This document shows positions 13,984-22,591 of a stretch of 36,732 nucleotides of DNA, one piece after another. Numbering within the stretch: position 1 is the first letter of the stretch; every line of letters begins with the position of its first letter. The stretch comes from a virus. The translations under genes were made by a program, and so were the position numbers. The notes below the pieces were generated by a model, which was not told the DNA's origin, searched no databases, and worked only from the letters and a program-made list of their open reading frames with translations. The DNA lies in IMG/VR virus record IMGVR_UViG_3300008451_000417, positions 1-36,732 of that record; one strand, given 5' to 3'.

Positions 13984-14295
13984 ATGGAATTATTAAGACC
14001 ACTTTGTTCAGATGTAACATTTCCCACTCAAAGTGTGGCATTTACAGGCACCGCAGGTGTCACTACTGGATGGCCTTTTGGTCCTCAAGGTGTATATTTA
14101 ATATCTGATTCAGATTGTTATGTAGCTGTTGGTGTTGATGTTACTGCTACCGCAACTAATGGATTTTTATTACCTGCCGGAATTCCTATTACAGTATATG
14201 CTCCTCAAACTGCTGATACTGGTAAATGGCGAGTAAGTGCTATTCAGTTGAGTGCTGCTGGTACAATCTATGCAACACCGGTTAACATGCGATGA
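13984..14295 (+). CDS. Small virion-like protein (103 aa)
   Basis: Beta-rich small protein after the portal, with AAAGGA 8 nt before the ATG. It is rich in T, A, V and G with repeated turns (V-G-V-D-V-T-A-T, L-P-A-G-I-P). The C-terminus W-R-V-S-A-I-Q-L-S-A-A-G-T-I-Y-A-T-P-V resembles small head-associated phage proteins. Virion location is inferred from the operon. The stop overlaps the next start (ATGA). Confidence 0.55.
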   Translation: MELLRPLCSDVTFPTQSVAFTGTAGVTTGWPFGPQGVYLISDSDCYVAVGVDVTATATNGFLLPAGIPITVYAPQTADTGKWRVSAIQLSAAGTIYATPVNMR

Positions 14296-14456
14296 CATTT
14301 GGCGAAGGGACTAGAAATAGTGTTGGGTTTGGAGTACAGGGATTTACTACTCTTACTGTTGGGGACGGAGACGTTCAACCAACACCTGTATTTTACCTGG
14401 CTCAGCAAGATGGCTTTAGAATACTTCAAGAAGACGGGTTTTCAATAAAAATATAA
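14292..14456 (+). CDS. Small protein between virion genes (54 aa)
   Basis: Supported by overlaps at both ends: ATGA with the upstream gene and TAATG with the downstream gene. The product is glycine-rich and beta-like (G-E-G-T-R-N-S-V-G-F-G-V-Q-G-F, ending Q-E-D-G-F-S-I-K-I). No family recognised. Probably a minor virion component. Confidence 0.6.
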   Translation: MTFGEGTRNSVGFGVQGFTTLTVGDGDVQPTPVFYLAQQDGFRILQEDGFSIKI

Positions 14457-14923
14457 TGTCAAATTTAACAATATCCCAGTTAACTGGTGCTAATACCCCA
14501 CTCGTAGGTGATGAATTAACAGTAATTGTACAAGATGGTGAGACTCGTCAGTGCGAAGTGCAGCAATTTTTTTCAGATGTTGACTCAGGAACTTATTCAC
14601 CTGTTCTTGTTGGGGTAACTAATATTGTTGATTTCGGAGATAGTTTTGATGCTCAATATATGAAAATAGGAAATGTTGTCACTGTAAGTGGTGCAGTTAG
14701 ACCTAATGCTACTGGTATAAGTACATTGGCCACTTTTACAATGACTTTACCTTTTGTTGGTAATTTTGAGAGTGTAGGTGATTTAGGTGGTACAACTGTT
14801 AGCAGTAATAGGACAGTGGGAAATATATCTGCCAATATTGCCAATAACACAGCATTATTCTCAATATTCACTTCAGTTACATCTAGTCCGGACTTATCCT
14901 TTACTCTTACTTATAAACTCTAG
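14456..14923 (+). CDS. Fibre-like protein with anchor module (155 aa)
   Basis: The N-terminal 40 residues (L-T-I-S-Q-L-T-G-A...P-L-V-G-D-E-L-T-V-I-V-Q-D-G) match the start of the next gene and a module common at the N-termini of phage fibres. The rest (Y-S-P-V..., Y-M-K-I-G-N-V-V-T-V-S-G, M-T-L-P-F) is a fibre tip-like domain, also seen in the 162-residue protein at 22591. It likely belongs to a receptor-contacting or head fibre complex. The anchor part is probably paralogous to the gene at 14932. Confidence 0.6.
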   Translation: MSNLTISQLTGANTPLVGDELTVIVQDGETRQCEVQQFFSDVDSGTYSPVLVGVTNIVDFGDSFDAQYMKIGNVVTVSGAVRPNATGISTLATFTMTLPFVGNFESVGDLGGTTVSSNRTVGNISANIANNTALFSIFTSVTSSPDLSFTLTYKL

Positions 14924-14931
14924 GATTTTAA

Positions 14932-16590
14932 ATGCCTAATCTTAAAATTTCACAATTACCTTCAGCTACTCCACCTTTAACAGGGACTGAATTAGTTCCC
15001 ATAGTTCAATCAGGTCAAACTGATAAAACTACTGTTGCAGATTTTGCTCTAGCTGGTACAGGTCTTACTAAATCAGGTAATACTATATCTCTAACATCCC
15101 CTGTAACTTTAACTTTAGGTGGTACCGGTGCATCATTAACAGCTTCCAATGGTGGAATTCCTTACTCAACCGGAAGTGCTCTTGCGATATTGGCAGGAAC
15201 TGCTACAGCTAATCAATTATTACTTTCGGGTTCATCTGCTGCTCCAATATGGTCTACTGCAACTTATCCATCAAGCACTGTTAATAATCAACTTTTATAT
15301 TCATCTTCAGCTAATACAGTTGCAGGGTTAACTACTGGAAATAATGGAGTTCTTGTCACAAGTGCGGGAGGAGTTCCTAGCATTTCTTCTACACTACCCA
15401 ATGCAACTCAGGATAACATCACTCGATTGAACACTATAACAAGTGGTACTTGGAATGGATCAGTAGTTGGATCTACTTATGGGGGAACTGGTGTTAATAA
15501 TGGATCTAGCACGATTACACTAGCGGGTAGTTTAACTACCTCTGGTGCTAATTCCCTTACATTGACCACTTCAGGAGATACTAACGTTACCTTACCTACA
15601 TCTGGCACATTAATAACTTCATCCGTGACTAGTTTACCTTCACTTGTTACAGTGAACACTATAACAAGTGGTACTTGGAATGGATCAGTAGTTGGATCTA
15701 CTTATGGGGGAACTGGTGTTAATAATGGGTCTAATACGATTACACTAGCGGGTAATTTAACTACCTCTGGTGCTAATTCCCTTACATTGACTACTTCAGG
15801 AGCTACTAACGTTACCTTACCTACTTCTGGTACATTGGTAAACTCCGCTGTAACAACACTTTCATCATTAACAACCATTGGCACACTAACAACAGCTCTT
15901 ACGACAGCATCGGGAATTGGAGCGGCTTTTGGTGGCGCTGCTCAGAATATCGGAGGGTTTTCTCCGTATGTTGCAATAAATGGATCACTTCCTATTCTAC
16001 AACTTGTAGGGACTTCTGAGTCCAGTTCTTTTGGAGGGAACGCCTATATCTCTTTTCAAAGTGGTACAAACATACGCGGTGCGATAACGTACAAAAAAAC
16101 AGCGGCAAATGATGCGTCTTTAATTCTAAGTGGGGCTTTAAATAATGCAAATTTAGAAACTCTAACCCTAGATTCTTCAAATAATGTCACATCATTAGGT
16201 AAAATGATTGTTACCGGTGATAATCCGTTTCGAATGGTAAGCGTTGCTTCTGGAACAGGTACGGCTGCGATTATTGACGCTTCGGGAGATATTAGACCTC
16301 TTACATCTTCTTTTAAATTCAAAAAGAATATTCAACCATTAGAATTTGATCATGATAAATTCTTTTTGAATGAAGCTAAGACATATGACTACTCAAATGT
16401 TTCAATTGATAGAGAGGGTATTGGATTCATTGCTGAGGAGTTTATATCAAATGGGTTTGGTAATTTAGTGACTTTTGATTTAGATAATGAGCCATTTGGA
16501 TTTAAATATTTAGAAATGGCTGCTTTTTTATTTGAAGCAGTTAAATCTTTACATAAAAAAGTTAAAATTTTAGAAGGAGGTGTAGAATGA
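14932..16590 (+). CDS. Fibre protein with C-terminal S74 intramolecular chaperone (552 aa)
   Basis: Residues 1-45 are an anchor module (K-I-S-Q-L-P-S-A-T-P-P-L-T-G-T-E-L-V-P-I-V-Q). A Ser/Thr/Gly-rich beta repeat shaft follows, with two 75-residue near-identical units (G-T-W-N-G-S-V-V-G-S-T-Y-G-G-T-G). The last 93 residues match Peptidase_S74: S459/S460 before K-F-K-K-N-I, Y-D-Y, then G-I-G-F-I-A-E-E and Y-L-E-M-A-A-F. In that family the domain folds the trimer and cuts itself off before the serine. Its position between portal and scaffold is unusual for a P22-like order, where tail genes come last. Confidence 0.75.
   Translation: MPNLKISQLPSATPPLTGTELVPIVQSGQTDKTTVADFALAGTGLTKSGNTISLTSPVTLTLGGTGASLTASNGGIPYSTGSALAILAGTATANQLLLSGSSAAPIWSTATYPSSTVNNQLLYSSSANTVAGLTTGNNGVLVTSAGGVPSISSTLPNATQDNITRLNTITSGTWNGSVVGSTYGGTGVNNGSSTITLAGSLTTSGANSLTLTTSGDTNVTLPTSGTLITSSVTSLPSLVTVNTITSGTWNGSVVGSTYGGTGVNNGSNTITLAGNLTTSGANSLTLTTSGATNVTLPTSGTLVNSAVTTLSSLTTIGTLTTALTTASGIGAAFGGAAQNIGGFSPYVAINGSLPILQLVGTSESSSFGGNAYISFQSGTNIRGAITYKKTAANDASLILSGALNNANLETLTLDSSNNVTSLGKMIVTGDNPFRMVSVASGTGTAAIIDASGDIRPLTSSFKFKKNIQPLEFDHDKFFLNEAKTYDYSNVSIDREGIGFIAEEFISNGFGNLVTFDLDNEPFGFKYLEMAAFLFEAVKSLHKKVKILEGGVE
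15429..15830 (+). repeat. 225-bp-period direct repeat in the fibre gene
   Basis: 15429-15605 and 15654-15830 are nearly identical (only scattered substitutions) with a period of 225 bp, in frame (75 codons). Recent duplication of a shaft unit; it could change fibre length by recombination. Confidence 0.85.
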
Positions 16591-16742
16591 AAAAGTATAT
16601 TATAACAGAAGAATTAGTTCAAAAAATTGGAGTATTATTATTAAGTTTACCAATGGGACAAGTAGAACCATTGGTTCAATCATTGAGAACTGAATTAAAA
16701 GAATATGTGGAAGAAAATCCTAATGTTGATAGGGAAGAATAG
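16587..16742 (+). CDS. Small helical protein (51 aa)
   Basis: Very strong ribosome site (AAGGAGGTG) before ATG 16587, which overlaps the fibre stop (ATGA). The product is helical: I-T-E-E-L-V-Q-K-I-G-V-L-L-L-S-L-P-M-G-Q-V-E-P-L-V-Q-S-L and an acidic tail. It resembles short phage proteins with the L-x-x-L-P-x-x-E-V-x-x-L pattern. Function unknown; it may assist the fibre. Confidence 0.65.
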   Translation: MKKYIITEELVQKIGVLLLSLPMGQVEPLVQSLRTELKEYVEENPNVDREE

Positions 16743-16798
16743 TAATATTTGACAACAATCAAATATTAATTTAAAGTTCAAAATACCGTACTAGTACG
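16743..16798 (+). promoter_or_regulatory. Hairpin, -35-like box and palindrome before the scaffold gene
   Basis: TAATATTTGA (16743-16752) pairs with TCAAATATTA (16759-16768) around a 6-nt loop. TTGACA (16749-16754) lies in it, with a weak TAAAGT 17 nt on. CGTACTAGTACG (16787-16798) is a perfect palindrome. This could be a separate promoter or an mRNA processing site for scaffold and coat. Confidence 0.35.
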
Positions 16799-16821
16799 TA
16801 ATTACTAGGGAAAGTTGTTAT

Positions 16822-17622
16822 ATGTCAGAAGATCAAATTGTTCAAGATAGTTTACCGGAACTAGAAACCGGGATAGATTCAGTTGACACGGTTAATACTG
16901 AATCTGAAACTTCACTACCGGAATCTCCTGAAGAGATAAAAGATCCAGAACCTAAAGAAGAAAAATTACTTACTCAAGAACAATTCGATAGAGAACTTCA
17001 AAAACGACTCGCAAGAGAAAGACGGAAGTTTGACAGAGAATATTCTGAAAAAATTGCTCAAGCTCAACGAGAGCAGTTAGTAAATAATCCGCCTTCACTA
17101 GATGAATTTAATTCAGCTGAAGAATACGCAGAAGCACTTGCGATTGTAAAAGCTGAAGAAATATTGGCCAGACGTCAAAGTGATCAACATGAAAGAGATG
17201 CGACAGATTCTTTTAAAGAAAAACAAGAAGAAATCAAATCTAAGTATGATGATTATGATCAAGTTGTAGGAAATGAAAATTTACCTATTACTCAAATGAT
17301 GGCTGTTACAATTCGTGATTCTGAAATAGGTCCTGAGATTGCTTACTTTTTAGGTACTAATGTCAAAGAAGCTGAAAGAATTTCACGATTGCCTGGTCAT
17401 ATACAAGCAAAAGAACTAGGAAAAATTGAATTAAAGTTGACAGATAATCCTCCTGTAAAAAGAGTAACTTCTGCACCTACTCCAATTACCCCAGTTCTAG
17501 CACGTGGTTCAAATAATTCTTCTTATGACACTACAGATCCTCGTTCTATTAAACAATTATCAATGGATGAATGGGCAGAAGCCCGCAAACAGAGATTAAT
17601 AAAACAAGCCAAAGGCTTATAA
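16822..17622 (+). CDS. Scaffolding protein (266 aa)
   Basis: Temporary assembly core for the procapsid. The sequence is acidic and Pro/Glu-rich at the start, then a long charged helix or coiled coil (F-D-R-E-L-Q-K-R-L-A-R-E-R-R-K-F-D-R-E-Y), with a basic C-terminus (R-K-Q-R-L-I-K-Q-A-K). That tail resembles a coat-binding end. Position directly before the coat gene, length and composition all fit. Family call rests on context and composition rather than a diagnostic motif. Confidence 0.8.
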   Translation: MSEDQIVQDSLPELETGIDSVDTVNTESETSLPESPEEIKDPEPKEEKLLTQEQFDRELQKRLARERRKFDREYSEKIAQAQREQLVNNPPSLDEFNSAEEYAEALAIVKAEEILARRQSDQHERDATDSFKEKQEEIKSKYDDYDQVVGNENLPITQMMAVTIRDSEIGPEIAYFLGTNVKEAERISRLPGHIQAKELGKIELKLTDNPPVKRVTSAPTPITPVLARGSNNSSYDTTDPRSIKQLSMDEWAEARKQRLIKQAKGL

Positions 17623-17636
17623 AAAGGAAATAATAA

Positions 17637-18854
17637 ATGGCTAATACTTTACTAACGATCGATATGATCACTAGAGAAGCTCTAGCGGTACTAGAAAACA
17701 ATCTTGTATTCGGAAGACTTGTAAACCGTCAATATGATGATTCTTTTGCCAACAAACAAGCTCAAATTGGTTCAACTTTACGTATTCGTAAACCTGCCCG
17801 TTATTTAGTAACTGATGGTCCTGGTCTTCAAGTTCAAAACAGTGTTGAAGAATCAACCACTTTAACCGTTTCTAAACAACGTAATGTAGCCATGAATTTC
17901 ACCACTGCTGAATTAACAATGAAAATTGATGACTTCTCAGATCAATTCATTAAACCAGCTGTAAGTCAGTTAGCTGCTACTATCGATAACGATATCGCAA
18001 GTGTATTTAAACAAATTTACAACACCGTTGGTACTCCTGGAACTACTCCTGGAACATCATTGGTATTGTTACAAGCTCAACAAAAATTAAGTGAACTTGC
18101 TGCTCCTATGTCACCACGATACGGTGTAATTAACCCAGCTGCAAACGCTCAGTTAGTAGAAGGTTTAAAAGGCTTGTTTAACCCAGTTGATGTTATTGCT
18201 AAACAGTTCCGAAATGGTGCTGTATCAGATAACATTTTAGATTACAAAGAAATTGCAATGTCTCAGTCTATTGCAACTCATACCACTGGCACTCGTTCAA
18301 CAGCTGATACTATCTTGGTAAACGGAACCATCTCTACTCAAGGTCAATCAACTATCTCTATCGATGGTGGTACTGGTTCTGCTACTGTTACTGAAGGTGA
18401 CGTTTTCACTGTTGCTGGTGTTTATGCAGTTAACCCTCAAACTCGTCAGTCAACTGGTTCTCTTCAACAATTCGTAGTAACAGCTGCTAATACTGCTTCT
18501 GGTGGTGCTTGGACTAACATTGCTGTACAACCAGCCATGTACACTGCTGATCAAGCTCTTGCTACAATCAGTGCTTTCCCACAAGATGGTGCAGCTATTA
18601 CTTTTGTAGGTGCAGCTAGCACAGCTTACCCTCAAAACTTAGTATTTCATAAAGATGCTATCACTATGGCTACTTGCGACCTTGTATTACCTACTTCTGG
18701 TATCGTAATGGGATCTCGACAAGTTCATAATGGAATTAGCATGCGTATTATTCAAGATTATGATATCAATAATGACCGTATGCCTTGCCGAATTGACGTA
18801 TTATATGGATTCACAGCTCAAAGACCTGAAACAGCTGTTAGAATGTGGGGATAA
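17637..18854 (+). CDS. Major coat protein, P22 gp5-like (405 aa)
   Basis: HK97-fold shell protein of the P22 coat family. Features: N-terminal helix (I-T-R-E-A-L-A-V-L-E-N-N-L), then R-K-P-A-R-Y and an E-loop-like stretch. The central beta insert about 220-300 (I-D-G-G-T-G-S-A-T-V-T-E-G-D-V-F-T-V-A-G-V) is comparable to the P22 I-domain. The end R-I-D-V-L-Y-G-F-T-A-Q-R-P-E-T-A parallels the P22 ending. Ribosome site AAAGGAAA. Codons are biased to CGT, GCT and GGT as in highly expressed genes. Confidence 0.88.
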   Translation: MANTLLTIDMITREALAVLENNLVFGRLVNRQYDDSFANKQAQIGSTLRIRKPARYLVTDGPGLQVQNSVEESTTLTVSKQRNVAMNFTTAELTMKIDDFSDQFIKPAVSQLAATIDNDIASVFKQIYNTVGTPGTTPGTSLVLLQAQQKLSELAAPMSPRYGVINPAANAQLVEGLKGLFNPVDVIAKQFRNGAVSDNILDYKEIAMSQSIATHTTGTRSTADTILVNGTISTQGQSTISIDGGTGSATVTEGDVFTVAGVYAVNPQTRQSTGSLQQFVVTAANTASGGAWTNIAVQPAMYTADQALATISAFPQDGAAITFVGAASTAYPQNLVFHKDAITMATCDLVLPTSGIVMGSRQVHNGISMRIIQDYDINNDRMPCRIDVLYGFTAQRPETAVRMWG

Positions 18855-18866
18855 AGGAGAAAATAA

Positions 18867-19301
18867 ATGCCAACATTACCTGAATTAGCAAACATAAGCT
18901 CTTACCAATTAACAGATGGTAACACTAGTGAACTTATTACTGGTTATCAAGGAGCTCCTGCAACTCCTAGCGTTACTGCTACTTTAACCGCTGCTCAATT
19001 AGCTACTCAATTGTTAGTAGCTGATCAAGCTGCTTCTGGTGCTGCTACTTATACACTACCTACTGGTACTTTGATGGATGCTGCATTTCCTAATATGCGA
19101 GTAAATGCATCTTTTGATTTTGCTGTATGTAATATCGGTAGTGAAGCAGCCGAAGATGTCACTATTGCTACTGGTACTGGCTGGACCTTAGTTGGAAACA
19201 TGGTTGTAGCAAGTAATGCTGCTGCGACTGATCAATCAGCCGCTATGTTCAGAGCCCGTCGTACTGCTGATGCTACTTGGATTTTATACCGTATTTCTTA
19301 A
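18867..19301 (+). CDS. Head decoration-like protein (144 aa)
   Basis: Placed right after the coat gene with a good ribosome site (AAAGGAG). The pattern T-A-T-L-T-A-A-Q-L, then Y-T-L-P-T-G-T, then V-T-I-A-T-G-T-G-W-T-L-V-G and a closing R-A-R-R-T-A-D-A-T-W-I-L-Y-R-I-S is a known layout of capsid-associated phage proteins. Its precise role (decoration or head fibre) is not set. Strong expression codons. Confidence 0.6.
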   Translation: MPTLPELANISSYQLTDGNTSELITGYQGAPATPSVTATLTAAQLATQLLVADQAASGAATYTLPTGTLMDAAFPNMRVNASFDFAVCNIGSEAAEDVTIATGTGWTLVGNMVVASNAAATDQSAAMFRARRTADATWILYRIS

Positions 19302-19313
19302 TACAGGAATTTT

Positions 19314-19331
19314 CCCCCTCATAAGAGGGGG
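19314..19331 (+). terminator. GC hairpin after the decoration gene
   Basis: CCCCCTC (19314-19320), loop ATAA, GAGGGGG (19325-19331). A tight stable stem with no T-tract after it. It may slow transcription, protect the 3' end of coat mRNA or partly terminate. Confidence 0.5.
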
Positions 19332-19349
19332 ACTTAAAAGGATTAATCA

Positions 19350-20069
19350 ATGACTAATACAAAAGCTGTAGGGGTTGCTTATTCTGATCCCGAACTTGAT
19401 GGTGCTTCTATTAGTAATTCAAGTTTTAATGGATCTATTGGGTCTACAACTGCTAGCACTGGGGCTTTTACAAGCATCAGTTCAACACTGGGTGTAACTG
19501 CTGGAACTTCTTCTTCACCTATTTCAAAATCATCTGGGAGTATTAATCAGTTTTACGGAACTGCAACTAATACCACTGGTGATGTAAGAGGAATTTATTC
19601 TAAATTAAATTTCACAGGTGCGGGTGGATCTGGTGAAACATTACGAGCTTTCACTACTGTAGCTGCCGCAGTTGCAACTGGTGGAACTGTTAACGGTGCC
19701 CATATTTCCATGTCAGTAAATTCAGGTGGTTCTGTTTCAGGTGCTGGTAATGCTTTGAGAGCTACTTTGGGGGCTGCTGCTTCAGTTACTCCTGGTGGAA
19801 CTTTATCAGTTATACAAGTTGATTCTGATTTAGCTGCGACAGCTACTATTGGAGCTACTGTATCGTATTTGCGATTCACTAACTCGAATACAACTAAAGT
19901 GCCAATTTTATTTAATTTAGATGGTGTAGACACCTCTACTTTATATATTGCTGCTGGAACTTCAGCTGGGTCTGCTGGTGATGCTGCTAAATGTGCTGCT
20001 CAACAAGTTGTCACTATCCGTGTAAATGGTGCCACTTGTTATATTCCAGTATTTACTCAAAACACCTAA
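19350..20069 (+). CDS. Beta-rich virion protein (239 aa)
   Basis: N-terminal part S-I-G-S-T-T-A-S-T-G-A-F-T-S-I-S is a recurring phage fibre/decoration motif. It continues into a repetitive Gly/Ser/Thr domain (G-A-G-G-S-G-E-T-L-R-A-F) and a C-terminus with I-R-V-N-G-A-T-C-Y-I-P-V-F. Probably decorates the head or forms a fibre; no further assignment. Preceded by AAAAGG. The stop overlaps the next start (TAATG). Confidence 0.6.
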   Translation: MTNTKAVGVAYSDPELDGASISNSSFNGSIGSTTASTGAFTSISSTLGVTAGTSSSPISKSSGSINQFYGTATNTTGDVRGIYSKLNFTGAGGSGETLRAFTTVAAAVATGGTVNGAHISMSVNSGGSVSGAGNALRATLGAAASVTPGGTLSVIQVDSDLAATATIGATVSYLRFTNSNTTKVPILFNLDGVDTSTLYIAAGTSAGSAGDAAKCAAQQVVTIRVNGATCYIPVFTQNT

Positions 20070-20218
20070 TGATTACTAGAGAATTCCTTGAATCTGAAAT
20101 TATTCACTTGGAAAAAGAATTAAATAATTCTCAAATTCTCATATTTAAGATTCAGGGAGTTCTCGAAAGTTACAAAATGTTGTTAACTAAACTTGAAGAA
20201 AAGAAAGAGGAATTATGA
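20069..20218 (+). CDS. Short coiled-coil protein (49 aa)
   Basis: Starts at the ATG overlapping the upstream stop, though the frame is open further upstream. Almost entirely helical with heptads (L-E-S-E-I-I-H-L-E-K-E-L, then L-L-T-K-L-E-E-K-K-E-E-L). Similar short coiled coils accompany phage tail and head genes. Ends in a 4-nt overlap with the next gene. Confidence 0.6.
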   Translation: MITREFLESEIIHLEKELNNSQILIFKIQGVLESYKMLLTKLEEKKEEL

Positions 20219-20451
20219 GCGCAATTTATTTAAGACATCCTATTCATGGAACTAAAGTTGCTTGTGCAGAACAAGAGGCTTCTTACGATGAGAAAAATGG
20301 ATGGGTTAGATTTGATCCATCTGTACCAGTAGAACCTGAAGCAGTAGAACCTGAAGCAGTAGAACCTGTACCAATTACTGAAACAGTTGATAACTTTTTT
20401 AATGAAATTAACTCGTTAGAAAAAAAGAAAAAAGGTAATAAACTAGCGTGA
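20215..20451 (+). CDS. Small protein with EPEAV repeat (78 aa)
   Basis: N-terminal I-Y-L-R-H-P-I-H-G-T-K-V-A and G-W-V-R-F-D-P are recognisable in small phage virion-operon proteins. The centre contains V-E-P-E-A repeated and the end is lysine-rich. The start overlaps the upstream stop (ATGA) and the end overlaps the GTG of the next gene (GTGA). Function unknown. Confidence 0.6.
   Translation: MSAIYLRHPIHGTKVACAEQEASYDEKNGWVRFDPSVPVEPEAVEPEAVEPVPITETVDNFFNEINSLEKKKKGNKLA
20329..20368 (+). repeat. 15-bp tandem repeat
   Basis: GTAGAACCTGAAGCA twice (20329-20343, 20344-20358) plus a partial third copy, encoding V-E-P-E-A units. Confidence 0.8.
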
Positions 20452-21161
20452 TAACTTCTTCAGTTTCCGATTTAATTAATGGTTCTTTACGATTGATCGG
20501 GCAACTGGCTGAAGGTGAAACTCCGTCAGCTTCTACATCACAAGATGCTCTAACCGCACTTAATCAAATGATTGATTCATGGAATATTGAGAATCTTTCA
20601 GTATTCACTACTCAAGATCAATCATTTTCATGGCCTGTGAATCAAGCAACTCGAACACTTGGACCTACTGGTGATTTTATAGGAAATCGACCTGTTTCAG
20701 TAGATGATTCCACTTATTATGTAGACAGCAACAATATTTCTTATCCTGTTCAAATGCTTAATCAAGATCAATATAACGCAATTGCTCAAAAAAATATTAC
20801 TAGCACTTATCCGCAGTATCTTTGGATTAACATGGATTACCCCAATGTTACATTAAAAATATATCCTGTCCCTACTGCTTTAATGACATGGCATTTTATT
20901 TCAATTACTGAATTAACTCAGCCTTCAACATTATCAGATACATTAGCTTTTCCTCCTGGATATCTAAGAGCATTTAGATTTAACCTTGCTATTGAATTAG
21001 CTGCTGAGTTTGGTGTATCTGCCTCTCCTGAAATAGTAGTTATTGCTCGAAAGAGTAAATTAAATTTACAACAAATCAATCACCCTAGTAGTTTGATGTC
21101 GATGCCAGCTTCATTAATTTCCAATACTCAAAGATATAATATCTTCACAGATAACGCTTAA
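20448..21161 (+). CDS. Tail accessory factor, P22 gp4-like (237 aa)
   Basis: Head-completion protein that binds the portal and starts the tail. Pattern: L-I-N-G-S-L-R-L-I-G, then A-L-T-A-L-N-Q-M-I-D-S-W-N, then R-P-V-S...Y-P-V-Q-M-L-N-Q-D-Q-Y, and L-A-F-P-P-G-Y-L-R-A-F. This is typical of the gp4 family. Starts at GTG 20448, overlapping the upstream TGA as GTGA, so it is likely translated by coupling. Order gp4 then gp10 matches P22. Confidence 0.85.
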   Translation: MITSSVSDLINGSLRLIGQLAEGETPSASTSQDALTALNQMIDSWNIENLSVFTTQDQSFSWPVNQATRTLGPTGDFIGNRPVSVDDSTYYVDSNNISYPVQMLNQDQYNAIAQKNITSTYPQYLWINMDYPNVTLKIYPVPTALMTWHFISITELTQPSTLSDTLAFPPGYLRAFRFNLAIELAAEFGVSASPEIVVIARKSKLNLQQINHPSSLMSMPASLISNTQRYNIFTDNA

Positions 21162-22591
21162 TGAAATCTCCAATTCTAGGATCAAGTTATGTTGCAAGAA
21201 CTCTCAACGCCGCCGCAAATCGAATGGTTAATCTTTTTCCTGAAGTTGTACCTGAAGGTGGTTTAGAACCTGCTTTTTTAATGAGAACTCCTGGGTTACG
21301 ATTATTAGTCGAAGTTGGGGAAGGTCCTATTCGAGGTCTGTGGAATGTTAGAGAGTTTTTATATGTAGTATCAGGAACTGGTTTTTATAAAGTTGATACT
21401 GCATATAATGTAACTTACATAGGAATGGTTTCAACATGTCAAGTTGCTTCCATGGTAGACAATGGAACTCAAATATTTATTGCTTGTAACGGACCTAGTT
21501 ATATATACAACACCTCCACTGAAGTGTTTGCTCAAATAACCGATGTAGATTTTCCAGGAGCTGTTACTGTAGGTTATTTAGATGGATACTTTGTATTCAA
21601 TGAACCCAATAGTCAAAAATATTGGATCACAAGTTTATTAGACGGTACTCAGGTGGAACCACTTGATTTTGCAAGTGCTGAAGCTAGTCCTGACTTACTT
21701 TTAAGTTTAATCGTGGATCATAAACAAGTATGGTTATTTGGTGCTAATTCGATAGAAGTAATATACAATGCCGGATCTTCTCCTTTTCCTTTACAGCCAA
21801 TATCAGGAGCTTCTAATGAAATTGGTTGTATTGCCGCTTATTCAGTAGCTAAAATGGATAACGGTATTTTTTGGCTAGGGGCAGATAATAGAGGATTTGG
21901 AGTCATTTACAGATCAACTGGATATACTGCTCAGAGAATTTCAACACATGCTGTCGAATGGCAGATTCAACAATATACAGATTTAACAAACGCTTCAGCT
22001 TACACTTATCAACAGGACGGTCATTCTTTTTACGTTTTAAATTTTCCAAGTCAAGGTAAAACTTGGGTTTATGATGCATCTACTTCCGCGTGGCATGAGC
22101 GAGCAGGTTTTAGTAATGGAGAATTTATCAGAAGTCGTAGTACATGTATGTGTATGTTTAATGCATTGACAACAGTAGGTGACTTTGAAAACGGTAATTT
22201 ATATTCTCTTGAATTAGAAACTTATTCTGATAATGGTCAACCACAAAAATGGTTAAGATCATGGAGAGCGCTCCCGACAGGTCAAAATAATTTTAAAGGA
22301 ACTACACAACACTCTCTTCAGCTTATAACTAACCCAGGCGAAGGATTAAGCGATGGTCAAGGATATGATCCCCTTGTAATGTTACGTTTTTCAGATGATG
22401 CTGGTAAAACTTGGTCCAATGAGAATTGGAAAAAAACTGGTAAAATTGGAGAATATGGTTATCGTACAATTTGGAGAAGATTAGGGGGAACTGAAAAAAT
22501 AAGAGACCGAGTGTATGAAGTTTCTGGTACTGACCCTGTGCCTGTATATATTGAAGGTGTTGAATTAGATTTAACCGAAAGTTTTAGCTAA
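21161..22591 (+). CDS. Tail hub/DNA stabilisation protein, P22 gp10-like (476 aa)
   Basis: Beta-propeller-like tail protein that closes the portal channel after packaging. N-terminus R-T-L-N-A-A-A-N-R-M-V-N-L-F-P-E, then F-L-M-R-T-P-G-L-R, repeated propeller-like strands (W-N-V-R-E-F-L-Y-V-V-S-G, F-I-A-C-N-G-P-S-Y-I-Y). The C-terminal half holds D-D-A-G-K-T-W. Length matches P22 gp10. It begins in a one-base overlap with the gp4-like gene. Confidence 0.85.
   Translation: MKSPILGSSYVARTLNAAANRMVNLFPEVVPEGGLEPAFLMRTPGLRLLVEVGEGPIRGLWNVREFLYVVSGTGFYKVDTAYNVTYIGMVSTCQVASMVDNGTQIFIACNGPSYIYNTSTEVFAQITDVDFPGAVTVGYLDGYFVFNEPNSQKYWITSLLDGTQVEPLDFASAEASPDLLLSLIVDHKQVWLFGANSIEVIYNAGSSPFPLQPISGASNEIGCIAAYSVAKMDNGIFWLGADNRGFGVIYRSTGYTAQRISTHAVEWQIQQYTDLTNASAYTYQQDGHSFYVLNFPSQGKTWVYDASTSAWHERAGFSNGEFIRSRSTCMCMFNALTTVGDFENGNLYSLELETYSDNGQPQKWLRSWRALPTGQNNFKGTTQHSLQLITNPGEGLSDGQGYDPLVMLRFSDDAGKTWSNENWKKTGKIGEYGYRTIWRRLGGTEKIRDRVYEVSGTDPVPVYIEGVELDLTESFS

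Noticed and set aside
14932-16590. Diversity-generating retroelement target
   Set aside because: No reverse transcriptase gene or template repeat is seen; the repeats are an ordinary direct duplication.
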